This document shows, one piece after another, positions 18,929 through 28,232 of a stretch of DNA of 64,000 nucleotides; the stretch's first letter is position 1, and each line of letters starts with the position of its first letter. The position numbers were made by a program, and so were the translations under genes. The notes below the pieces were generated by a model, which saw only the letters and a program-made list of their open reading frames with translations, was not told the origin of the DNA and did not search any database. The DNA lies in the NCBI RefSeq assembly GCF_003149185.1, contig NZ_QGDO01000001.1, positions 1,054,001 through 1,118,000 on the forward strand, given 5' to 3'. This DNA is from Sediminitomix flava (GTDB lineage Bacteria; Bacteroidota; Bacteroidia; Cytophagales; Flammeovirgaceae).

Positions 18929-19378
18929 TTATTGACCATTAATAATGACCGTTTGAGAAAGAATATCCTCGCCTTTATCAGAAGTAAACTTCAAATGGTA
19001 CACTCCTTTTGGTAAAGGATCAGAACTTTGGTAATTGAAAAGTGCTTCACCGCTAATTCTAAATCTTCTAACAATTACACCTAATTGATTCATTATAACA
19101 GCTTCACCACTTTTCTTGAATGGATTTCCTACAGTAAATGTCCCATTATTTGGATTAGGGAAAACCATCATAGAATTGATCGTTTTTTCACCTAAAAATG
19201 ATTGTCGACTGTTTGAATTACAGTTTGCATCAGCTTCTTCTTGCGTCTCCCAACATTGGTCGCAACTCTGAATTGGACGGCATGGAGGACACTTTAATGT
19301 GATTGTCTGACTTTGAACTGCCGAAATAAAGAACAGACTAAGTAAACAACCGAATATGATATGTTTTATGAATTTCAT
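18929..19378 (-). CDS. Small secreted Cys-rich protein with type IX secretion C-terminal domain
   Basis: This 149-aa protein has a signal peptide (1-23, ending VQSQ), a short Cys-rich segment (CPPCRPIQSCDQCW plus one more Cys), and a C-terminal T9SS type A sorting domain of about 80 residues: VFPNPNNGTFTV, AVIMNQLGVIVRR, LPKGVYHLKF, and a final I-ING. The domain directs export through the type IX system and cell-surface attachment, after which the tail is normally removed. There is almost no cargo besides the Cys motif. It starts 4 nt after the stop of the di-haem protein gene, so the two are translationally adjacent. A partner or surface anchor role for the di-haem protein is inference. Confidence 0.88.
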   Translation of the reverse strand: MKFIKHIIFGCLLSLFFISAVQSQTITLKCPPCRPIQSCDQCWETQEEADANCNSNSRQSFLGEKTINSMMVFPNPNNGTFTVGNPFKKSGEAVIMNQLGVIVRRFRISGEALFNYQSSDPLPKGVYHLKFTSDKGEDILSQTVIINGQ

Positions 19379-19382
19379 AGTC

Positions 19383-22300
19383 TTATAAAGATTCTAAGAA
19401 CTTAATAATTTTTTGTTGGTCACTAGTTGATAAGCTGTTATAAGCAGCACGTGATCCACTGGCGTCACCTCCATGCAATTGAACGGCACCATCTAATGAA
19501 GTGGCTGTACCGTCATGCATAAATAAAGTAGCTTTATCGTTTCGTTCTAGTAATTGAATATTTCTACCAATTCCCCATAGTGCTGGAGTTCTGAATGTAC
19601 CATTATGTACCGTGTGTGTTTTCATGTCGGTATATGGTCTGATCGTAAGATCTCTAAACTCTGCAGGAGCATCACTACTTGTTCTTTGTGTCGGTGAATG
19701 ACAAGAAGCACAACCAACTTGATGGAATAAGACTTCTCCTTGTATCACATCTTCATCATTGTAAGATGCCGCACTACGTGTAGGAACCGTTAAGAACTCT
19801 GTATAAGCGATTAGTAGATTTAAGTCTTCTGGAGAAATATCTGCAGGGTTATCTGGATCAATTTTGTGATCTTCAACCAAAGCATTTTTAGTTTGTTCAG
19901 CTACTGTAGCAGCACCTCCGTCCCAACGTAGTCCAACTTCTGCTCCTGCAATCCACTGCAGTAAACCTGTCCCATATACAGCAGGAGGAACTCTAGGACC
20001 CCGAGGAGTTTGAATAACTTCAGGTCCTCTACCATCTCTGAAGTGACAGCTTCCACAACTGAAATCTCCGATTTGTACTTCATCAAGTACTGGAGGGCCA
20101 AGACGATTATTATCACTTCTATGAATTACACCATGGAAAATATGATGCCCTTCCAAGAAGTCATCCACATCATCTTCTTCTGTAAGCGTGATTAAGTGTT
20201 GTGTGAAAATGGCATCTCGTTCAAGATTGTAGTTTGTCTCGTTGAACCCTGCTGTTTGCAAACTTGGTAAAATCATAAGCGTACTTGCTTTACCTGCCGA
20301 AGCTAAACGAGGATCTCCAAGTGTATTAAAACCTTGTCCGATAAAGTAATTTTGAAGCGTGTTATAGGTTTGTGCTCCACTACCACCTGCTACGGCAGTG
20401 ATTTCGTAGTTCACCATATTTCCGTAGTTATAACCAGGACCAAGGTCTGCGTAAGTAGTACCACTCACTCCCCCAACTGTAGTCGCATATCTTGGGGCCG
20501 GAGAATCTCCAATATCCAAAATATCAATACGAACTGGAGTTACTGGAGCTCCTTCATGAGGATGGAAAGTACCATTCGCAGATGTTAATTGTGGATCTAT
20601 TCTTAAGTTATCTGGCCCATCTGTAATAATCGTTTCATAACGGTCTAAGTATCTCAACTGATCGGCATTGTGTACTGCATCAAATACGGCTTCTGTAATA
20701 CCATCATAAGCATGTGGGTGTCTGAAACGCATCCAGTTTGCTCCTTGAGAAACGATTGTTTCACGAGTTCTAGGATCTATTCTTTCTCCTTGAGTAGTGA
20801 ATAATGAAGAGTACATGTACTGATCTCCCGGATCATCTGTCTGATAATCTTTTTTCTTATATCTGAAGAAATAATAGAAATCACCAGCATCTTGACATTT
20901 TTGAGGAACTGCAGCAGGTCCTGAAGCAAGCGAAACACCTTCAAATTCTACTTGATTACACGAACAGTAGAATTCGAAATCAGGATTTCCGTCTGACTGG
21001 ATATAGATAGTTTGACCATAGTCAACAGAGATTTCAGAAAGATCTTCTGACAAGTCAAAAGTATAACCGTGTACACCCGGAGTTATACCTGTAACAGGAC
21101 TAGGAAGAGCTGGAGAAGGGTAGTTTACAAGAGGAATATCACCACAGGCACTTTCTTCACAAGCTGCACAAGGACCTCCACAATCAACTCTTTCTTCTCC
21201 TTGATTCAAGATTCTATCACTACAAGTTGGTTCTGGTCCTCCTTCATTGATTCGATAATCACCAAGGTTCATCGGACAGTCGCCGTTACTCCATCTGGCA
21301 TATACTTGATAGATTCCAGGAGGAAGATCATAAATAATTAAAGAACCCATGTCGTCAGGAGAAGCATACTGGTAGCTTAATCCTCCATCTAAACTAAATT
21401 GGATATCTGTACGACCTTCTACATCATTGAAATAGAATGTTATTGTACCGTCATTTTTGAATTCAATAGTTTCATTTGTTGTAAAGACTGTTGCTGAAGG
21501 ATTAGGAGTTCCGTTACAAATCGTTTCACAAGATTGACACTCAGATCCACCACAATCAACACCAGTTTCGTCTCCATTTTGCATACCATCATCACAAGTA
21601 GGGCATGGATCACATTCTGGTCCTCCACAGTCAATACCTGTTTCATCACCATTTTGAATTCCGTCATTGCATGTAGGAACGAAGTAACAACTGCTTTCTC
21701 CTGCAACAACTGTGAACTCCACATTTTGAGGAGAAGCTTGAATTGCTAAAGAATAAGTTTGACCGATTGTTACATCAATATCTTTTTGATAATACCCATT
21801 TTCATATCTATCGGGAGGAACACAATTATTGAATCCACCACCAGTACAGAAGTAAAGTGCTGTACCTAAATCGTCTTTGTAGTACATGATCCCTTTTCCG
21901 TCTACAACAGTAAGACCATAGTCGCCACAAGTTCCTGCATCTACAACAGGAGGAGGACAATCTTGACATTGAGAACCACCACAGTCAACACCAGTTTCAT
22001 CACCATTTTGGATTCCGTCATTACAGGTAGGTTCAACTACTTGCTCATTTTTCACAATCCACCATACATTTCCAGCGCCTTCTCCATTTGTATCTCCTTG
22101 TACTTGATCAGAAACGTAGAAATAAAGAGGATCACCATTATAAGTCAATTGAAGTGCCCCGTCGCATCGACCACTTACACCCCAAGTACCCGTAAATTCA
22201 TCTTGTACAGATTGAGGAATCAGCACTTCAGCTAAACTATTCACTAATACAGGAGGCCATGAATTCGCACAGCCATCGTTGCATTCGCTAAATTCTGTTT

Positions 22301-23063
22301 GGTCAGTATCGAAACTATAAATAGTAAGACCATTGCTACTACTTCCGGCTCCTCCCGTAAGAATAAGGCCATGCTCAGTGTGAGTGTAGATACTTACAGT
22401 TGGTTCTATAACAGGAGTAGAATCATCACAGGCTTCGCAGTCGGGTCCACCACAGTCAAGGCCAGTTTCATCGCCGTTCTGAATTCCGTCATTACAGGTA
22501 GCACATGGTTCGCAATCTGCTCCACCACAATCAATTCCGGTTTCGTCACCGTTCTGAATACCATCATTACAAGTAGCACAAGCTTCACAATCTGTTCCTC
22601 CACAGTCAATACCTGTTTCATCACCATTCTGAATCCCATCTGAACAAGTTGGCTCAACAGGTTCGTTACCTGCTTCAGAGGCTACCACATCATACATTGG
22701 TGAAATGTATTGTCCAGTAGAGTTATCTTGAATTTTTAATTGAATAGAATACGTTTGACCTACAGTGATTCCACTAATCTGTCTTTCCCATCTATTTCCA
22801 ACTTTTGTACCCGCAGTACAGTTATCGCCAAGACAGATATAGTTCCAGCCACCAGTCCAACCTTGATCTACAAAATAAATTGTAGCGGTTGTACCGTTGA
22901 CTTCAATACCATAATCGTTTTGTGCATAAGTGTTTGATACGAACAGTTGAATAGTGAGAACTGTTAGGCAGAGTTTAGTTATTAGACTGAACATCTGACT
23001 ACTTACAGTGCATAGTGTTCCACCACTAGAAGGTTTTACCTTAGTGTAAATGGACTTAAACAT
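19383..23063 (-). CDS. Secreted di-haem oxidoreductase (DHOR/DUF1111) with seven Cys-rich 'DGIQNGDETG' repeats
   Basis: This is a 1226-aa exported protein. An N-terminal signal is followed by a beta domain (50-130), three tandem 25-residue Cys repeats of the form CNDGIQNGDETGIDCGG (about 139-213), a 'secreted repeat of unknown function' domain (about 225-340: LTIYSFDTD, WPP, LTYNGDPLYFY), one more Cys repeat (346-370), a second beta domain (377-455), two tandem Cys repeats (464-513), a PKD-like region, and a diverged seventh repeat (613-636). The C-terminal half is a DHOR-type cytochrome with haem sites CGSCH (1003) and CASCH (1118), then FRTPALWGIG, MHDGTA and LHGGDAS. Redox or peroxidase-like activity is inferred from the family. 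The signal peptide fits best with Met24 (22994) as start. There is no T9SS tail on this protein; one is on the adjacent gene. Confidence 0.88.
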   Translation of the reverse strand: MFKSIYTKVKPSSGGTLCTVSSQMFSLITKLCLTVLTIQLFVSNTYAQNDYGIEVNGTTATIYFVDQGWTGGWNYICLGDNCTAGTKVGNRWERQISGITVGQTYSIQLKIQDNSTGQYISPMYDVVASEAGNEPVEPTCSDGIQNGDETGIDCGGTDCEACATCNDGIQNGDETGIDCGGADCEPCATCNDGIQNGDETGLDCGGPDCEACDDSTPVIEPTVSIYTHTEHGLILTGGAGSSSNGLTIYSFDTDQTEFSECNDGCANSWPPVLVNSLAEVLIPQSVQDEFTGTWGVSGRCDGALQLTYNGDPLYFYVSDQVQGDTNGEGAGNVWWIVKNEQVVEPTCNDGIQNGDETGVDCGGSQCQDCPPPVVDAGTCGDYGLTVVDGKGIMYYKDDLGTALYFCTGGGFNNCVPPDRYENGYYQKDIDVTIGQTYSLAIQASPQNVEFTVVAGESSCYFVPTCNDGIQNGDETGIDCGGPECDPCPTCDDGMQNGDETGVDCGGSECQSCETICNGTPNPSATVFTTNETIEFKNDGTITFYFNDVEGRTDIQFSLDGGLSYQYASPDDMGSLIIYDLPPGIYQVYARWSNGDCPMNLGDYRINEGGPEPTCSDRILNQGEERVDCGGPCAACEESACGDIPLVNYPSPALPSPVTGITPGVHGYTFDLSEDLSEISVDYGQTIYIQSDGNPDFEFYCSCNQVEFEGVSLASGPAAVPQKCQDAGDFYYFFRYKKKDYQTDDPGDQYMYSSLFTTQGERIDPRTRETIVSQGANWMRFRHPHAYDGITEAVFDAVHNADQLRYLDRYETIITDGPDNLRIDPQLTSANGTFHPHEGAPVTPVRIDILDIGDSPAPRYATTVGGVSGTTYADLGPGYNYGNMVNYEITAVAGGSGAQTYNTLQNYFIGQGFNTLGDPRLASAGKASTLMILPSLQTAGFNETNYNLERDAIFTQHLITLTEEDDVDDFLEGHHIFHGVIHRSDNNRLGPPVLDEVQIGDFSCGSCHFRDGRGPEVIQTPRGPRVPPAVYGTGLLQWIAGAEVGLRWDGGAATVAEQTKNALVEDHKIDPDNPADISPEDLNLLIAYTEFLTVPTRSAASYNDEDVIQGEVLFHQVGCASCHSPTQRTSSDAPAEFRDLTIRPYTDMKTHTVHNGTFRTPALWGIGRNIQLLERNDKATLFMHDGTATSLDGAVQLHGGDASGSRAAYNSLSTSDQQKIIKFLESL
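22425..22649 (-). repeat. Three tandem 75-bp coding repeats in the di-haem protein gene
   Basis: Three adjacent 75-bp units each encode a 25-residue Cys-rich module (three or four Cys and DETG). The DNA copies are clearly similar but not identical. Further units lie at about 21525-21674 (two in tandem), 21954-22028 and 21156-21227 (diverged). Confidence 0.85.
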
Positions 23064-23634
23064 AGTTGATGTATTTTTGAAATAAATAATTAACAGGTCA
23101 GAATGGCTTCAATTATTCAAAATGTTTTCAAAAAATAGAAAGGAATGTTTTCGCAATGAAGAATCACAAGCCTCCTACTTGAGGGAAGATTTAGCACATT
23201 CTAACACTACATATTTATTCAGATTTCAGAGCTTAACGTAATTTAAACCCACTTCAAAACCACTTCAAAAAACTGACGAATGATTGATGTGAGCCTATTT
23301 TAAGCATACTTTTTATACTTCGAACAAATGTTAAGCACACACCGATTAAGTCTAGATAACTAAGAATAATGAAAAAGAAATAATGCTTTATTGAAATACA
23401 ACTAAATTTGTTGAATGGCTTTAAAATCAATTAGAAGAGCATTAAAAGAAGGAATTTAGCATTAAGTGTAAAACCAACATTAGAATATTGAAAAATAGGT
23501 TTTACTTCAGTTTTTGGTTTACGATACGTCAGCTAACTACAAAATACATAACTACTCACTACATTTTTTTTGATGGCTTAAAAATCAATACAACTTGAAA
23601 CGGTCCATTTCCACCATTGGAGTAATATCGTTCT
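23064..23634. other. Noncoding interval between di-haem gene and bioD
   Basis: About 570 bp with no supportable gene. The only visible repeat is CCACTTCAAAA twice in tandem near 23250-23271. The promoter of the di-haem gene must lie here, but no clear TAnnTTTG box was found. Confidence 0.5.
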
Positions 23635-23674
23635 AAAAAAACAGAGTTGCTTGAAAAGGATTTCTTGCAACTCT
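23635..23674 (-). terminator. Terminator of the bio operon
   Basis: The stem AGAGTTGC/GCAACTCT (23643-23674) has a partly paired inner loop and is followed on the minus strand by T7. It lies 30 bp after the bioD stop. Confidence 0.85.
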
Positions 23675-23704
23675 ATCTTATATATTTTACTAAAAGAGAA
23701 AAAT

Positions 23705-24382
23705 TTAATTATCAAACACAGCAAAATCAATCAATGGAGTTTCACCTTTTTCTAATTTGGGAATTTCAACCAACACCTCAGGGAAACCATAATGCTTTAA
23801 ATATTTAAGAAATACTTTTCGACTATCTTCAGCAATGATATCTGAGTGATCAGCAACTCTATTGTAGATAATACCACGTATGTCTAATCCTCTATATTTT
23901 GCGATTTCAAGCGTCATCAAAGTATGATTAATACTTCCTAGTTTAGCAGAGCTAACAAGTACAATTGGATGACCTTCTTCCTGTAAATAATCGAGTAATG
24001 TCATTTCATTATTCAAAGGTACTTGAATACCTCCAACCCCTTCTATGATTACTTTATCATAATTTTCAGTCAATGAAGTTGTAGCTTTTCTAATATGCTC
24101 TATATCAATTTCATTACTTTCCAAAGCTGCCGATAAATGTGGAGAAGCGGGATATTCAAAAATATATGGGCAAGTCAGGCCTTCATTATCTGCTTCTTGA
24201 AATGGAATCCCCATTATTTCACGATGCATCTCAATATCTTCTGACACGTCTTTACAACCTGTCTGAGATAATTTCTGCGTGATCGTTTTATAACCTTTCT
24301 CTTGAAAATATTTTCCTAAAAGCCCTGTTGCAAATGTCTTCCCGGCATCGGTATCTATAGCTGTTACAAATAGTGTTTTCAT
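23705..24382 (-). CDS. bioD: Dethiobiotin synthetase
   Basis: This 225-aa protein forms the ureido ring of dethiobiotin from 7,8-diaminononanoate, CO2 and ATP. The N-terminal P-loop FVTAIDTDAGKTFATG is the BioD form (Gxxxx GKT with Asp in the loop). Other signatures are TCPYIFEYPASPHLSA and VIIEGVGGIQVPL, plus VSSAKLGSINHT. It is the last gene of bioA-bioC-bioD, 7 nt after bioC, and a terminator follows. Length is typical. Confidence 0.97.
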   Translation of the reverse strand: MKTLFVTAIDTDAGKTFATGLLGKYFQEKGYKTITQKLSQTGCKDVSEDIEMHREIMGIPFQEADNEGLTCPYIFEYPASPHLSAALESNEIDIEHIRKATTSLTENYDKVIIEGVGGIQVPLNNEMTLLDYLQEEGHPIVLVSSAKLGSINHTLMTLEIAKYRGLDIRGIIYNRVADHSDIIAEDSRKVFLKYLKHYGFPEVLVEIPKLEKGETPLIDFAVFDN

Positions 24383-24389
24383 TCTATTT

Positions 24390-25175
24390 TTAGTTTAGTT
24401 TTTTAGCAATAATAAAAAGTGCATCATAGGTCAAACTCAGTCCTTTTTCAGACCTAAAATGCTCTTCATAGGCTTTTTCAAAGTTTCTATATTCTCTGAT
24501 TGACCATGGTGACTGATGCACGCCATTCACCCCTGTGTCTTTTATATGTCGGAGTAAATCCTTCACACTTTCAAAATAGAGGGTATATGTTTTTTCTTGG
24601 AGATGAAGAATTTGAAAATTATAGAGTAAATGTGAGTAATCTTGTTTTTCTATATAGTTTAAACCTTGATTGGTCAACTGTCTTATTTCATAAAAATTCC
24701 TTGTTCCAAAAGTAGAAAAGCACAGCAATCCATTTACATCAAGATGATCTCTGAGTTTACAGAAAAACGTTCTTGGTGCTGTCACCCATTGAAAAGTTGC
24801 TCCAGATACAATCAAATCTAATTGATCGGGAATAGCTATTTTTTCAATGTCTCCAGCTAAAAAAGTACAGTCTTTTCTGATTTCACTGACAGTTTTTCCC
24901 ACCTCAGCGACCAAATCATTAGCCCAAAAACGCTCCATTTTTTCATGTGGGAGTTTTTGAGTTAGAAAACCAGTTCCACAACCAACTTCTAAAACGCGAT
25001 TGAATTCTTTATTCGAAAAGTCTTTTAGCAATTCGGACAAGTGACTAGCCATCTGCTCTTGTACAATTGCAGAATTTCGGTAAGTCTCCGTGCTTGATTT
25101 AAACCGTTGAGCTACCAAATCTTTATCAACATTTTGTTGATGTGATAATTTTTGAAATCCAATTTGAGTAATCAT
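24390..25175 (-). CDS. bioC: Malonyl-[acyl-carrier protein] O-methyltransferase
   Basis: This 261-aa SAM-dependent methyltransferase has the BioC N terminus VDKDLVAQRFKSSTETYRNS, motif I VLEVGCGTGFLT, and the BioC-type SGATFQWV. BioC methylates malonyl-ACP so that fatty-acid synthesis can build the pimeloyl chain. It lies 3 nt after bioA and 7 nt before bioD, so it is cotranscribed. The demethylating partner BioH (or an alternative) and bioF/bioB are not in this window. Context and motifs together make the call firm. Confidence 0.95.
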   Translation of the reverse strand: MITQIGFQKLSHQQNVDKDLVAQRFKSSTETYRNSAIVQEQMASHLSELLKDFSNKEFNRVLEVGCGTGFLTQKLPHEKMERFWANDLVAEVGKTVSEIRKDCTFLAGDIEKIAIPDQLDLIVSGATFQWVTAPRTFFCKLRDHLDVNGLLCFSTFGTRNFYEIRQLTNQGLNYIEKQDYSHLLYNFQILHLQEKTYTLYFESVKDLLRHIKDTGVNGVHQSPWSIREYRNFEKAYEEHFRSEKGLSLTYDALFIIAKKLN

Positions 25176-25178
25176 AGC

Positions 25179-26498
25179 TTAATCCATTTTTTCAATAACA
25201 CTAGCCATTGCTGTGGTTAAAAGTGCCAATTCATCATCTGAGATAATATAAGGAGGCATAATATAAATGAGCTTTCCAAAAGGTCTAATCCAAACTCCTG
25301 CGTCAACAAATTGAGCTTGAATTTCAGCCATGTTTACCGCTTCTTTCATTTCCACAATTCCTACAGCTCCAATTACTCGTGTATCAGCAACCTGTTCCAA
25401 TTCTGCTAATTGGTGAATAGCTTGGTTTAGGAATTTCTCAATACGTCTTACATTTTTTTGCCAATCACTTTCTTGAAGTAATTTCATACTTGCTACTGCT
25501 ACTGCACAAGCTAACGGGTTTCCCATAAATGTTGGGCCATGCATAAATACTCCGGGTTCTCCTTTTGATATGATTTCTGCAACCTCCTGAGTAGTCATGG
25601 TTGCTGCCAAAGTCATATAGCCCCCTGTAAGTGCTTTTCCTAGGCAAAGAATATCAGGAACGACTTTAGCATGTTCCATTGCAAACAATTTCCCTGTCCG
25701 TCCGAAGCCGGTAGCAATCTCATCAAAAATCAATAAGACATTATATTCATCACAAAGTGTTCTTAGTTCTTTTAAGTACTGTGGATGATAAGCCCACATC
25801 CCTCCAGCTCCTTGAAGGACTGGTTCAATGATCACAGCGGCTATTTCTTCATGATGTTGCTCCAATTGTATTTTTAGTGAGTCTATATCTTTTGGGTTCC
25901 ATTCTTCACCAAATCGGCATTTAGGTTGGTCAGCAAAAAAGTGAATCGGTAAAACTCCTGTGAAAATCTTATGCATTCCATTGTCAGGGTCGCAAACAGA
26001 CATCGCATGAAATGAATCTCCATGATAACCTGAACGCACGGTAAGCATTTTATTTTTACTTTTTTGCCCTTTACTGTACCAATATTGCATAGCCATCTTT
26101 AGCGCAACTTCAACAGAGATAGAGCCCGAATCTGCTAAAAACACCTTTTGAAGAGGTTCAGGAGTCAAATCAACTAGAAGCGATGTAAGCTCTACAGCAG
26201 GTTCATGAGTGATTCCTCCAAACATGACATGAGCCATTTTTTGTGTTTGATTGATTATCGCTTCATTCAACTTCGGATGATTATAACCATGAACTGCACA
26301 CCACCAAGATGACATTCCATCTATCAGTTCTCGACCATCTTTTAACTTTATCTTACAGCCTTCGGCAGATTCTACGGCATAAACAGGTAATGGATTTATC
26401 ATTGAGGTGTATGGATGCCATACATGTTCTTTATCGTAGCTTAAAAGCTCCTCCTCATTTTCCCATTTATATTGAGTACTATCTTGTTGTTTTACCAT
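25179..26498 (-). CDS. bioA: Adenosylmethionine-8-amino-7-oxononanoate aminotransferase
   Basis: This 439-aa PLP class III aminotransferase makes 7,8-diaminononanoate, using SAM as amino donor. Signatures are HVWHPYTSM near the N terminus, [53 protein letters not shown], and the PLP lysine in LGKALTGGY. The start used is ATG at 26498 (MVKQQDS). An in-frame ATG 90 bp upstream would place the start within the preceding gene and terminator, so it is rejected. It is the first gene of the bio operon. A terminator hairpin lies just 10 nt upstream of the start. Confidence 0.97.
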   Translation of the reverse strand: MVKQQDSTQYKWENEEELLSYDKEHVWHPYTSMINPLPVYAVESAEGCKIKLKDGRELIDGMSSWWCAVHGYNHPKLNEAIINQTQKMAHVMFGGITHEPAVELTSLLVDLTPEPLQKVFLADSGSISVEVALKMAMQYWYSKGQKSKNKMLTVRSGYHGDSFHAMSVCDPDNGMHKIFTGVLPIHFFADQPKCRFGEEWNPKDIDSLKIQLEQHHEEIAAVIIEPVLQGAGGMWAYHPQYLKELRTLCDEYNVLLIFDEIATGFGRTGKLFAMEHAKVVPDILCLGKALTGGYMTLAATMTTQEVAEIISKGEPGVFMHGPTFMGNPLACAVAVASMKLLQESDWQKNVRRIEKFLNQAIHQLAELEQVADTRVIGAVGIVEMKEAVNMAEIQAQFVDAGVWIRPFGKLIYIMPPYIISDDELALLTTAMASVIEKMD

Positions 26499-26507
26499 AA
26501 TTGTAGA

Positions 26508-26546
26508 TAAAAAAAGCCTACTACGGTTTTTATACCGAAGTAGGCT
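26508..26546 (-). terminator. Terminator of the 118-aa gene, directly upstream of bioA
   Basis: The stem AGCCTACT/AGTAGGCT with inner CGGT/ACCG (26515-26546) is followed on the minus strand by T7. It overlaps the last codons of the upstream gene and ends about 10 nt before the bioA ATG. Confidence 0.8.
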
Positions 26547-26886
26547 CACTCCATTTCTTATAAAAATACATACCCAATACAGACTCACATTCTACTGAAA
26601 GTGTGCTTGGGCTAGTTAATAATCCTTGTAAAGTCAATAACAGATGATCGACTAGGCTACCCGAATCTTCTTCAAGCTCCTGTAGCTTACCTTCTCTTTC
26701 TGCTATCAATATCTGTATGATTCTTCTTTTTCCTGTTTTTAAAGATTGTCTACAGATATCTATACTTAAACGACCAATTTTCACCTGTTTTCCCAAAATA
26801 GAAAACAGCGTATACCTCTTCCTCGTCCAACGAGAAAAAATGACAACCTTAGGCGATATTTTGGCTTTAAAATTCAATGATTTCAT
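26530..26886 (-). CDS. Small protein of unknown function upstream of the biotin operon
   Basis: This 118-aa product has no signal peptide or membrane helix. The N-terminal 50 residues are basic and contain [19 protein letters not shown] followed by [10 protein letters not shown]. That pattern (W-RK-Y--F--LGK-V-IG-LS--I) resembles, from unverified recollection, short conserved segments in small Bacteroidota proteins encoded next to cofactor-related or TonB-linked genes. The C-terminal half is acidic and Leu-rich ([20 protein letters not shown]). Its stop lies within the terminator ahead of bioA. Function unknown; coding is supported by position, frame and terminator. Confidence 0.65.
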   Translation of the reverse strand: MKSLNFKAKISPKVVIFSRWTRKRYTLFSILGKQVKIGRLSIDICRQSLKTGKRRIIQILIAEREGKLQELEEDSGSLVDHLLLTLQGLLTSPSTLSVECESVLGMYFYKKWSEPTSV

Positions 26887-27003
26887 TTAAGTATACCACT
26901 AAGATATTTATGATCATGGAAAAAGAAAAAGAGAATTGTAGTTTTCAGTGTTGATTTTTATCACAGAAGGGAAGTAATATCAATTAGATTTGAGTTTAGA
27001 AAA

Positions 27004-27040
27004 TAAAAAAGTCACCCCATATCTGTTTTAGGATGACTTT
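27004..27040 (-). terminator. ndk terminator
   Basis: The stem AAAGTCAcCC/GGaTGACTTT (27008-27040) is followed on the minus strand by a T-rich tract, 20 bp after the stop. Confidence 0.75.
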
Positions 27041-27061
27041 CTTATCAGTAAGAAGAAACTT

Positions 27062-27508
27062 TTAGTTTGCTACTTCAACACGAGTTAACTCTACACGCTC
27101 AAACTTATTGAAGAAGAAACTAGCTTCCAATTCTGCATTTTCGTCAGAATCAGAACCGTGAACTGCATTTTCTCTTGTACTAGTTGCGTATAAACTACGA
27201 ACAGTACCCTCTGCAGCTTCCTCTGGATTAGTTTTCCCAATCAATTCACGAAAATCCGTTACTGCATTTTCCTTTTCTAGAATTAGTGCCATAATTGGCC
27301 CTGAACTCATAAAATGACAAAGTGGTTCATAAAAAGCTCTTCCTTCGTGCACACTATAAAAAGTTTTAGCCATGTCTTCAGACATATGTAGCACTTTTGC
27401 CGCTACAATACCAAAACCTGCTTCCTCGATCATTTTTAGAATATTTCCAGTATTACCAGCTCCGAAAGCATCTGGTTTGATCATCGAAAAAGTTCTCTTG
27501 CCAGCCAT
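27062..27508 (-). CDS. ndk: Nucleoside diphosphate kinase
   Basis: This 148-aa enzyme balances nucleoside triphosphate pools by ping-pong phosphate transfer through a phosphohistidine. The start [11 protein letters not shown], the central [14 protein letters not shown], and the active-site NAVHGSDS with H117 are diagnostic. The C terminus carries a short extension ([17 protein letters not shown]), usual for Bacteroidota. It is divergent from the yfcE-like gene and has its own terminator. Confidence 0.98.
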   Translation of the reverse strand: MAGKRTFSMIKPDAFGAGNTGNILKMIEEAGFGIVAAKVLHMSEDMAKTFYSVHEGRAFYEPLCHFMSSGPIMALILEKENAVTDFRELIGKTNPEEAAEGTVRSLYATSTRENAVHGSDSDENAELEASFFFNKFERVELTRVEVAN

Positions 27509-27588
27509 GTTGTTTATGGTTTTAATGTTTTTTGGTTGAATAATCCGGTTAAAACCCGAATTGATAATTTATGAGTATTGTTTTATAC

Positions 27589-27596
27589 GTAGATTT
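27589..27596 (+). promoter_or_regulatory. Candidate -7 box (TAGATTTG) for the YfcE-like gene
   Basis: TAGATTTG fits the Bacteroidota TAnnTTTG consensus and lies 58 bp before the ATG. The same TAGATTTGTAAAA occurs ahead of the M48 peptidase gene (42731). No good -33 TTG is found at the usual distance. Confidence 0.4.
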
Positions 27597-27654
27597 GTAA
27601 AATCACGTTTGTAAATGAATATTAATAGAAATAAATAGATTAAGCAATTTTTTG

Positions 27655-28146
27655 ATGAAAATAGGCATATTATCTGATACCCATAGCTATATGGATGACC
27701 GTATTTTGGATCATTTGAGGGATTGCGATCAAATCTGGCACGCAGGCGATATTGGAGACATAAAAGTAACCGATCAGTTAAGGACAATCGCTCCTTTGAG
27801 AGCCGTATACGGCAATATTGACGGGGGTGATATTCGTAGAGAGTTTCCAGAACATCAAATTTTTGAGATAGAAGGTGTAAAAGTTTGGATGACACATATT
27901 GGGGGCTACCCTCCAAAGTACAGTAAGAAAATGATACCTATGCTCAATAAAATCAGACCTAAATTATTCATCTGTGGACATTCTCACATCTTAAAAGTGA
28001 TTCCTGATAAACACCGTGAGATGCTACACGTCAACCCTGGAGCAGTTGGACAACATGGTTTTCAAAAAGTAAGAACAATGATTACGATGAAAATCAAAGA
28101 AGGACGGATGTATGATATGAATGTGATTGAATTTGAAAGACCTTAA
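27655..28146 (+). CDS. YfcE/MJ0936-type metallophosphoesterase
   Basis: This 163-aa protein has a complete calcineurin-like metal site: GILSDTHS, WHAGDIGD, VYGNID, MTHIG and CGHSH. The small size and motif order match the YfcE phosphodiesterase family, dinuclear-metal enzymes that hydrolyse artificial phosphodiesters and whose natural substrate is often unknown. The start is ATG at 27655; an in-frame TTG one codon earlier is less likely. It is cytosolic, in a single-gene unit, divergent from ndk. Confidence 0.93.
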   Translation: MKIGILSDTHSYMDDRILDHLRDCDQIWHAGDIGDIKVTDQLRTIAPLRAVYGNIDGGDIRREFPEHQIFEIEGVKVWMTHIGGYPPKYSKKMIPMLNKIRPKLFICGHSHILKVIPDKHREMLHVNPGAVGQHGFQKVRTMITMKIKEGRMYDMNVIEFERP

Positions 28147-28155
28147 TTTTAGATG

Positions 28156-28183
28156 GCATCGAGTGAACACTCGATGCTTTTTT
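28156..28183 (+). terminator. Terminator of the YfcE-like gene
   Basis: A perfect 10-bp stem GCATCGAGTG/CACTCGATGC with a 2-nt loop is followed by T6. Confidence 0.92.
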
Positions 28184-28232
28184 GTTTTGCAACTTCTTTA
28201 TACATTGTATAATGTAAAACAAATTATTTTTT

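Noticed and set aside
22425-22649. Regularly spaced repeats that might look like a CRISPR array
   Set aside because: Units are 75 bp, in frame, encode a Cys-rich module and have no unique spacers; there are no cas genes.
26499-26588. Upstream ATG start for bioA
   Set aside because: It would add 30 residues encoded within the previous gene and its terminator; the Met at 26498 matches the usual BioA N terminus.
27569-27916. Open frame on the minus strand opposite the YfcE-like gene
   Set aside because: The opposite strand holds a complete metallophosphoesterase with all motifs; this is a mirror frame.
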